Shown piece after piece: positions 18,715 through 24,550 of a stretch of 24,550 bases of DNA (the first letter of the stretch is position 1; every line of letters starts with the position of its first letter). This DNA is from Rhypophila decipiens (Eukaryota > Ascomycota > Sordariomycetes > Sordariales > Naviculisporaceae), in NCBI GenBank assembly GCA_033297075.1, contig MU858346.1, forward strand, positions 1 through 24,550. The letters are read 5' to 3'. The position numbers and the translations under genes were made by a program. A model generated the notes under the pieces. That model was given only the letters and a program-made list of their open reading frames with translations, was not told the DNA's origin and ran no database searches.

Positions 18715-19190
18715 CTAAGATGATGACGTAGAGATGGAGGCGACTGTGACAATGGGAATGGAGTACTTTTGGACAGGTGTCGGTATAGTATAGCGAGTTA
18801 AACTGATGTTGGTGATCAAGTGATTGTCGAGAGGAGGGTTGTAGAAGGTAAAGACGGGCTCCGGAACGTTATGGCTAGGGGTCTCGACCGCAATATCGTC
18901 GTACTTCTCAGAGTTGATACCGATGTGCTGGAGTACTTTTGGACGGGCGTGGGTATAGTGTAGCGAGCCAAGCCGATGTTGGTGATTAAGTGATCGTCGA
19001 GAGGAGGGTTATAGAAGGTCAAGACGGGCTCCGGAACGTCATATCTAGAGCCCTCGACCGCAATGTCGTCGTACTTCTCGGAGTTGATACCGGTGTGCTG
19101 CTTGGAGGGATCGGTGGCAGAAGTTCCGAAGAGTTCACGCTGTACGTGGGGGTTGGCAGGATTAGGGATGTGCCTTCCATCTTCATCTAC
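18715..19190 (-). pseudogene. ded1: Fragment of DEAD-box RNA helicase ded1, tandemly duplicated
   Basis: On the minus strand the reading [22 protein letters not shown], then [32 protein letters not shown], and finally [13 protein letters not shown] is the conserved N-terminal flank and Q motif of Ded1/DDX3-type translation-initiation helicases. After SIPIV, where the family continues to the Walker A motif, the sequence diverges and stops at 18715. No ATPase core is present, so this cannot be an active helicase. A 170-bp block (19100-18931) is repeated exactly end to end (18930-18761) with about 21 substitutions and no indels. Because 170 is not a multiple of three, the second copy falls out of frame. 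Most differences are transitions, the majority making the left copy more A/T, as expected from repeat-induced point mutation. The intact parent gene should exist elsewhere in the genome. Confidence 0.85.
18761..19100. repeat. Tandem duplication, two copies of 170 bp
   Basis: Copies 18761-18930 and 18931-19100 both begin GAGTACTTTTGGAC and end GTGCTG. About 88 percent identical by hand count, no gaps. Inside the ded1 fragment; the duplication shifts its reading frame. Confidence 0.95.
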
Positions 19191-19200
19191 CAATGGCCGA

Positions 19201-19222
19201 AGGGTATTTCGTAAAATACCCT
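19201..19222. repeat. Hairpin, 9-bp perfect stem
   Basis: AGGGTATTT, loop CGTA, AAATACCCT. It lies just upstream (minus sense) of where ded1 similarity begins, so it may mark the junction between captured fragment and host DNA. Confidence 0.6.
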
Positions 19223-19372
19223 GACGAGGCACGCAAGCTACCACCTCGTAAGGAAAGGAATACTTCACTCAAAACAAACACTCAAAAGCCAACTTTTATA
19301 GGGGCAAGCCCCCAAGCCTCGGGCGAAATACAGCCAGCTGTAAATGGCTTTTTTATGAAGCCGTCGTTGTCG

Positions 19373-19485
19373 GCCGCAGCGACGGTGACGGCGACAGTGA
19401 CAGCGATAGTAACGGCAATAGTGACAGCGACGGTGACGGCGACGGCGGCGTAGTTGTCGATGACTGACTGACTGGCTGACTGGTG
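19373..19485. repeat. GAC-based short repeats, then GACT repeat
   Basis: At 19373-19452 variants of GACGGT/GACGGC/GACAGT alternate, in a nearly mirror-symmetric order around 19410. Then TGACTGACTGACTGGCTGACTGG at about 19460-19482. Both strands stay open here because the repeat has no stop, producing Val-Thr-Ala or Arg-rich chance frames. Confidence 0.8.
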
Positions 19486-19619
19486 AGTAGTGGAATACCT
19501 CGGGGTGGAAATTGAGGATTCCTGTTAACCCTCCTCCAGTCCGATAAGAATGCGCATAAACTTGGGCCACATCCCCTTCGAGGTATGGAAAGATATCTTT
19601 TCATTTTTGTCATGCATTG

Positions 19620-20190
19620 TCACCGAAGCCCATGGTAGTTGCAGGAAACACCTGAATAACTAATCGAAAGACAAAAGTCTTGTCTCGATCCCAAACTGGG
19701 CAGTTGAACGACCTGAATCTGGCTCGTGCAGGCCTTTCCACAATAACATGTTATCAGCGGGCCGACCAAATTGTCCTCAAAAAATGGGAAGTAACAGAAC
19801 CGGAAGGCTTCGATGTGCCTTCTGACCAGCGTTGCTAAAAGTCCGCTCTCACGCAGTCCCTCCTTTGCCCATGAAAAATTGATTCGCATTGGTTTCAAAT
19901 GCAGCAAACGTAAATAGACGTTTTCAATGTGCGATATGCCTGATGCCACCGACGAGGCTTTTGAATTTGCGAGATGAATTGTTGTTCGGGCGGTGCGAAA
20001 TGCCACCGCCGAGGGCCCTGAACTGGCCAGTGCATGGTTCATAAGAGAAAATGGATCATTAATAACCATCTCTTGGACCTCCTTGTGGGTAGCTTCATGT
20101 TTGTAAAGTACTGCAGATTCTCAATGTGCGAAATGACGCCGACGAGGGCTTGAACTTGCGAGTTCAATCATTGTTCGAACAGCGGTAGAA
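19620..20190 (-). pseudogene. Unrecognised decayed coding region with internal direct repeat
   Basis: The minus strand has a 149-codon open frame (20069-19620). In it a segment containing SGISHIENVYLRLL matches, in a different frame about 195 bp upstream (minus sense), VGVISHIENLQYFTN. The DNA blocks are about 19926-19998 and 20121-20187, sharing TCAATGTGCGA, GCCGACGAGGG-type and TTGTTCG cores. The protein-like reading crosses frames near 20095, so if this was a gene it is broken. No family recognised; could also be a non-coding duplication. Confidence 0.35.
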
Positions 20191-20495
20191 AAAGGATACA
20201 GTGCAATATTTTTATCCTGCTGCGACCTGCAGTGGCGCCTTCCCCGTATTTTGGCCGGGTAATTCTGGACCGGTCGGAAATGGACCGGTCAAAAAGGACC
20301 CCCCAGATAACGTGCCGTCCTGCCAACTTGCTTTCGATGTCGTCGACCAGCAAGCTAACAAACCTCAACTTGCTGATGTCAGAATAGAGATCCAGAGACC
20401 GACAATCTCTAGTATTATTGTAAATAACTTGGTGTCAATTTGACTGCCAATGCTCCTCAGCAGGTGCTTCTTCTAATGTTAGTCTTGGGACATTT

Positions 20496-20690
20496 GTTGA
20501 GGCTCCTTCTGTTCATGTTGCCAATAGCGAAATTCTTATCGTGGTTGAGGCTCCTTCCTTTCATACGGCCCATGGAATATTGCTGTGGTGGCAGACACTC
20601 CTTCCCTCCATGATCCCCAGAGGTCATTCCTTATCGTAGTTGAGGCTTCTGCTCTTTCCTCCAAAAGAAATGTGCTCACACCGTTGTGGA
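20496..20690 (+). repeat. Four degenerate 44-51 bp repeats, once coding-like
   Basis: Units start at about 20496, 20544, 20588 and 20639, each opening GTTGAGGCTCCTTC or a variant and most ending ATTCTTATCGTGG. Read as protein they give VEAPSVHVANSEILIV, VEAPSFHTAHG, VADTPSLHDPQRSFLIV and VEASALSS, but unit 2 is shorter and shifts frame. Relic of a repeat protein or a decayed minisatellite; no family recognised. Confidence 0.45.
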
Positions 20691-21071
20691 GCCGGCCAAA
20701 CAAGTCGCTTGCCCTCCTTCCCAGAATGACAGAGGAGGGGGACATGTCAAAATCAAATCTCAAGCACTCTCAATCCTTCGTCTTCTTCTTCTTCTCTCCA
20801 AGCTCGTTGACACTTGCTGTGGACACGACAACGACATTGCACGACGACGACAGCAGTTCCCAAGCCTTGTGTTGCAACTGTTGATATTGTGCAGTTCCCT
20901 CTCGCCCTGCCTACCCTCGCTGCCCTCGTGTGTATGTGGATCGTGGACCGTGTCGTCTTGACTTCGCTGCCCTGCAGTGTTGTTGCCGTCTCGCCTTGTG
21001 CTTGCTGACTTGACCTTGAAGCGTGAAGCAGTTCCGTCTCCCCCCCTTCCCTTCCTACTCCTCCGGTCAAT

Positions 21072-21212
21072 ATGCCGTCGACTCGCAAGTCTTCCCGCAT
21101 CAGCGCCAAGCAGTCTGCTGCCACCAACGCCAACGCCACAGCCAGCAGCCAGCCCAGCGTCAGCCAGCCCAGCCCTCTAATCGAGACTCATGTTACAGGC
21201 GCATTCGACTAG
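21072..21212 (+). CDS. Orphan 46-residue ORF resembling a first exon
   Basis: MPSTRKSSRISAKQSAATNA, then Ala/Ser/Gln/Pro-rich, stop at 21210-21212. The start follows a C/T-rich stretch (CTCCCCCCCTTCCCTTCC type) like a normal fungal 5' leader, and the basic Ser/Arg/Lys start looks like a real nuclear-protein N-terminus. No convincing donor site leads to a second exon, and no downstream coding region is present, so it is probably a captured or truncated 5' gene end. Low confidence that it is expressed. Confidence 0.3.
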   Translation: MPSTRKSSRISAKQSAATNANATASSQPSVSQPSPLIETHVTGAFD

Positions 21213-22130
21213 TCTACTGGCTTTTAATTATACAGTTAGTGAATTCATCTATTGAATGCACATAAAATGAGGATAGCCTTGAGAAAATAAAGCCCATATC
21301 CCGTCCGTTGCACACTTACGAGCTTCGAGGACTTGGGTTGCCAAGACGAAGGGCAAATGGCAGAGCACCCAGGCTCATAGCTTCCGATTGACATGTACGA
21401 GGTTGCGAGCGAAAGTAAAAACCCCTTGTCAGGTACCTGGCACGGGCCACTTCGTCCATTTCTCATAGTATAAATCAGAGTTTACGCCCGCAGATACCAG
21501 ACCCACAGGTTTTATTTACCCATCATACATCGTAGGCAGGACCTGCAGTTGCATAAGAGCCCTCTCCTCAATACTGCCAACTGCATGAGCACGGAAAACT
21601 GATAACAACGTATTCGGCAAATCCGTAATATGCCCAATCGCTTTTGGCGCGGAGCATTGGTACCTGGGTCGCATGCAATGGGCGTGCAGGAATTTGAAGT
21701 GACCAGTTCGCCGACCGCAGGATTTTCCTCCAAAGTCACGTGCCATCGAACAGGACTCGGGCCATTCCCCGGGCCTCCCCCACATCGGCCAGGAGGCCAT
21801 CCACAACCGGCCTTTAATCTAGGTATTTATTCGAGCTAGTAACAGGAGACGCAAACCGCAAGCGGTTTGCCTAAAGAGCCTTGAGGAACGAACACAGATG
21901 TCAAAGCTGATAGTAAGACGTGTGATGTTTCATAGGCAAAATATCATCGATTGATTCCAAGGACAAAGCTGTGTCTAGTAGTAACTATCCGTGTGTGATA
22001 TGGTGAAACGCTTTTAGTGGCTTACATTAGTGAGGGTGGTTCAGAGCTCCCAGGTGACTTAATGCTGTTGCATTGCCTCATAGGAGCTGTTCGACAGGGC
22101 TTTATGGAGCAGGGGGGTGTCTGTGGAAGG
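21213..22130. other. No supportable gene; hairpin and one orphan minisatellite unit
   Basis: Only chance frames. Two details: TCTAGGTATTTATTCGAGCTAGT at about 21819-21840 closely matches one unit of the minisatellite at 7507-8006, and GCAAACCGC-AA-GCGGTTTGC at 21851-21870 is a perfect 9-bp stem with a 2-nt loop. The minus frame 21245-21466 contains a GTAAGT donor-like site but no domain. Confidence 0.5.
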
Positions 22131-22154
22131 TTCATTGAAGTGACCCAAGAAACC

Positions 22155-22841
22155 TTATTCGCACCACCTTCCTTGTTTCGGCACAACTGGAAGGGACGTC
22201 CCAATTGAGGTTGGTAGCGCAAGATAAAAGGCCCCCGACTGTGGTGTCTTGACTTTCTCCCAGCGTTTCGTGTCTTCCAAGAAGCAGGATACTGAGATTG
22301 AACCGGAGCGGCCTTTGAAGCGTCATACACGGATGTTTCGACAATGAAGTGGCGGGGCTCAGAGGGATCGGTTGACTTGGTTCCGCCGGAGGGCACCGAA
22401 CCGATAACGGACACCATCGGGCACCATTGTTCCGGTAAGTGTTGGCGGTACTCGTCGAAGTTGGCCACGTCGCCAGGGTGTCTAGATGGTTAGCTAGGGT
22501 TAGGTAGAGAGCTGGGATCAGACACACCTCATTAGACTCAGGGTCTGAATGCTAATCTCTATGGTGCCATTTCCCGACAGAGCGGCAGAGAAGCGGCCAT
22601 CGGCATAAAAGAAGGCATTTAGGACATATGCATCTCTTTGTTCTCGTGTCAGGGAGGCTTGAATACGTGTACGAACAGGCTCAATAATGATGTTGGGACT
22701 GTAGAAGCCGTCTTCCTCGAAGATGTTAATGTCTGTCTGAATCCCCACGCACCCCGGAGTGGTCCGACTTGGATCATCAGTAATTGTATCAATGAAATCA
22801 CGCAAGTGAATCGTATTGGAGAATGTTGGTTGCCGAGACAC
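22155..22841 (-). pseudogene. Uncharacterised fungal gene, start codon lost and frameshifted
   Basis: Minus strand, exon 1 22841-22528, intron 22527-22482 (46 nt, GTGTGT donor, two CTAACC branch-like sites, CTAG acceptor), exon 2 22481-22155. Exon 1 reads SRQPTFSNTIHLRDFIDT, TTPGCVGIQTDINIFEEDGF and ADGRFSAALSGNGTIEISIQ; across the junction it reads LMRHPGDVANFDEYRQHLP, clearly protein-like. Exon 2 holds CPMVSVIGSVPSGGTKSTD, then near 22296-22306 coding character moves to another frame (VSCFLEDTKRWEKVKTPQ, AFYLALPTSIG) and ends at TAA 22155-22157. The frame stays open 5' of residue 1 to 22934 but has no ATG; GTG at 22841-22839 aligns with ATA in the upstream copy, implying a lost ATG. About 225 residues if repaired. 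No family recognised, no signal peptide or membrane helix. Confidence 0.65.
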
Positions 22842-23587
22842 ATTGAGGAGAGTAGAGTGACGAAAAGAAGGTTGTAAAGTCAAGTGAGACAAGGGGGTAA
22901 GAGAGTGGAAGAGGGCAGTTATTTTGCTTTCCAATTGAGCAAGTATTGCGAGTCTAAGTTATGCACGAACAGAAGATGGACGCACGGTTTGTCGTTCAAT
23001 AGAACGTGGTATTAGTTGATTGGATCTATTTTGCTTGCTTTTTTAATGCCTGTCTGAATCTCAACGCACCGCGGAGTGTTCCAACTCGGATCATCTCTAA
23101 TTGCGTCAATGAAATCACGCAAGTGAATCGTATTTGACAAAGTTGATTGGCGAGATATGCTGACGAGAGTTGAGTGACGAAAAGAAGTCAGGAAAGTCAA
23201 GTGAGGCAAACGGGTAGGAGAGTGGAAGGGGACGGTTATCTCAATCTAGTAATGACCGGTTGGTAGTGGGTGGTTTGTTCGTTCAGTTGATGTACTCGTC
23301 AGATGGATGAGAACATCCCCAAGGAGGGAGAAGCCAGGTGACTTAGTGGGTGAAATTTGTTAAATTAACTGATGGTGAGTTGATCGCACGATAGTGTGCG
23401 GAAGGAATGGGTCAGCAGGTCAGTGGGCGTCAAGATAGTTGTCTGTCCGTGCTGTATGCTGTTTGCTATTCCAATTGAGTAGGTATTGCGAGTCTAAGTT
23501 ATGCACGAACAGAAGATGGATGCACGGTTTATCATCTGATAGAGCGTGGGATTCGTTGATTGGATCTCTTTTGTTTGCTATTTTCGT
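22725..23587. repeat. Tandem duplication of gene start plus promoter (A-B / A'-insert-B')
   Basis: Block A (22725-22925, gene 5' end) recurs as A' (about 23045-23240, offset 317). Block B (22925-23042, upstream DNA with CGAGTCTAAGTTATGCACG) recurs as B' (about 23465-23587, offset 540). The second copy has about 223 bp between A' and B' that the first lacks, so either an insertion in one or a deletion in the other followed the duplication. Confidence 0.9.
23045..23209 (-). pseudogene. Partial tandem copy of the uncharacterised gene's 5' end
   Basis: Minus-strand reading SFRHSTLVSISRQSTLSNTI, HLRDFIDAIRDDPS and CVEIQTGI matches the first roughly 45 codons of the neighbouring gene at 22155-22841, then ends in unrelated sequence at about 23045. 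The codon aligned with the neighbour's GTG is ATA (23158-23156). No exon 2, so certainly non-functional as a gene. Confidence 0.82.
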
Positions 23588-24020
23588 CAGGAATGTGTGG
23601 CGTTGGTGATGGGCACATCATGTGGGGTTACGAGCAGGTCAATAAGAGTGCCATCGGATTCCGGGCAGGGTTTTGTTGCCGACGTAACCGAATTTAGGCA
23701 CGAATGCCGTAATTAAGGACGGAGAGTGAGAAGAACGAGGAAGAGGGGGAAGGGGAGGAAGGGGATGAAGGAGATGAAGAAGAGGAAGAGGAGGGGGACA
23801 CTGCTGTATGAGTGGCTGGTTGGTAGGGAATGCGTTTTTGGGCTGGTCTGCGTGTGAATAGGAGGAAGTCATGGTACTGGGGGGGCGAAGTATGGGAAGG
23901 AGAAAAGGGAGGTGCTATGTCGTAGAGACAAGAGAATGAGTTGTGAGGTAAAATATCGTATGCGTAACCGCGGAAACGAAGACTACAAAACCGATAGAAG
24001 AACAGCAAATTTAAGCCAAG
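23241..24020. promoter_or_regulatory. Upstream region of the last gene, with a purine-rich tract
   Basis: Contains the 223-bp insert, the B' promoter duplicate (23465-23587) and a strongly purine-biased tract at 23725-23805 (GGAAGAGGGGGAAGGGGAGG and similar). Polypurine/polypyrimidine tracts are common in fungal promoters. Chance frames only on both strands. Confidence 0.4.
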
Positions 24021-24550
24021 ATGGATGGAAATCATGCCAATGGCCCAAATCTAGCCGAGTTATTTCGCGGCTTCGATGTGCGCAATCGGGAGAATGTTTT
24101 GCGAGGGGGTCTAGGGATACGGACTTCGGCAGATGTATTCGAAGCTATTCAGAATGATGCCGAGCGGGTCAGAGCAGAGAAGAGGGAGGTTGGAAGACGG
24201 CCTGGTGATGGTGTTGCAGTATCAAACCTGGGAATGCGCACTTCAGCGGAGGTGGTCAATATGTCCCAGGAGCAGTGTGAAGAAGCGAGGACAAACGGAG
24301 AGTCTGAGCAACAACAACCTCGGACGCTGAGACCTGTTTCATCAAGGGAAGACATGGGTGTTAACCCTATCCAGCCGGTTGATTTGATAGACTTGAGAGC
24401 TTGGTCTCATAAAGACGCATACACGAGGACAAACGACGAGGGAGAAACGGCGTTGTCTTTTAGACAGCTGACCATTACGGATTTGTTGGACGGTTTCTCC
24501 TTCGACAGTTTCGGACTTCTGATAAGAATGGAGGAGCGACCACTAGGGAG
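24021..24550 (+). CDS. Uncharacterised protein with internal repeat, runs off window
   Basis: ATG at 24021 in strong context (CCAAGATGG) with an in-frame TAA at 24012-24014 just upstream, then open for 176 codons to the window edge. It starts MDGNHANGPNLAELFRGFDV. An internal repeat is clear: LGIRTSADVFEAIQNDAER (residues 31-49) and LGMRTSAEVVNMSQEQCEE (70-88), each about 23 residues and likely helical. Residues 90-105 are Gln/Glu-rich; then VDLIDLRAWSHKDAY and a hydrophobic-amphipathic stretch ITDLLDGFSFDSFGLLIRM. No domain recognised; no signal peptide. Divergent from the decayed gene at 22155-22841. The 3' end is beyond this window. Confidence 0.68.
   Translation, partial: MDGNHANGPNLAELFRGFDVRNRENVLRGGLGIRTSADVFEAIQNDAERVRAEKREVGRRPGDGVAVSNLGMRTSAEVVNMSQEQCEEARTNGESEQQQPRTLRPVSSREDMGVNPIQPVDLIDLRAWSHKDAYTRTNDEGETALSFRQLTITDLLDGFSFDSFGLLIRMEERPLG

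Noticed and set aside
18715..19268. Functional DEAD-box helicase
   Set aside because: Ends before the Walker A motif; no DEAD, SAT or helicase C motifs anywhere nearby, and the tandem duplication shifts the frame.
19193..19453. Plus-strand ORF with Val-Thr-Ala repeats
   Set aside because: Arises from GAC-type short repeats lacking stops and overlaps the ded1 fragment on the other strand.

Overview
The window looks like genomic DNA of a filamentous ascomycete (Pezizomycotina). Genes are compact. Two of the five sound genes carry one short intron each (59 and 63 nt) with GTAAGT/GTGAGT donors, CTGAC/CTAAC-type branch sites and AG acceptors. Start codons sit in A/G-at-minus-3 contexts, and the protein families (Pth11-like rhodopsin-domain membrane protein, LYC1-like GNAT, fungal APH-fold kinase, MOCOS-type class V aminotransferase) are typical of this group. 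No bacterial operons, tRNA, rRNA or CRISPR array were seen.

Layout: 1-5406 has no gene I can defend. At its left edge a TATA-like box and two CGG-N4-CCG palindromes suggest a promoter facing out of the window. 5407-14160 is the healthy gene block: a MOCOS-like cysteine desulfurase-type protein (+), a TIR-bounded element made mostly of a 22-bp minisatellite (7438-8060), a small secreted HExxH protein (-), an APH-like phosphotransferase (+, one intron), a LYC1-like acetyltransferase (-) and a seven-helix Pth11-like membrane protein (-, one intron). These genes do not form an obvious pathway or cluster.

14161-15600 appears empty. 15600-21250 is a graveyard of decayed coding pieces. It holds a duplicated pyrimidine-rich leader standing in front of two unrelated ORFs, a frameshifted C2H2-finger gene, a fragment of the DEAD-box helicase gene ded1 with an exact 170-bp tandem duplication, several degenerate repeats, palindromes, and an orphan first-exon-like ORF. 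This looks like a site where gene fragments were duplicated or captured and then decayed.

22130-23590 holds an uncharacterised gene and a partial tandem copy of its 5' end plus promoter. Both copies seem to have lost the same ATG by different substitutions, and the longer copy also has a frameshift. From 24021 to the window end a new open frame with an internal repeat runs off the right edge.

The main novelty is in the non-genic architecture: the minisatellite element with terminal inverted repeats, the duplicated-leader region, and the two tandem duplications that broke their own reading frames or starts. All functional names below are motif recognition by eye; no database search was run.
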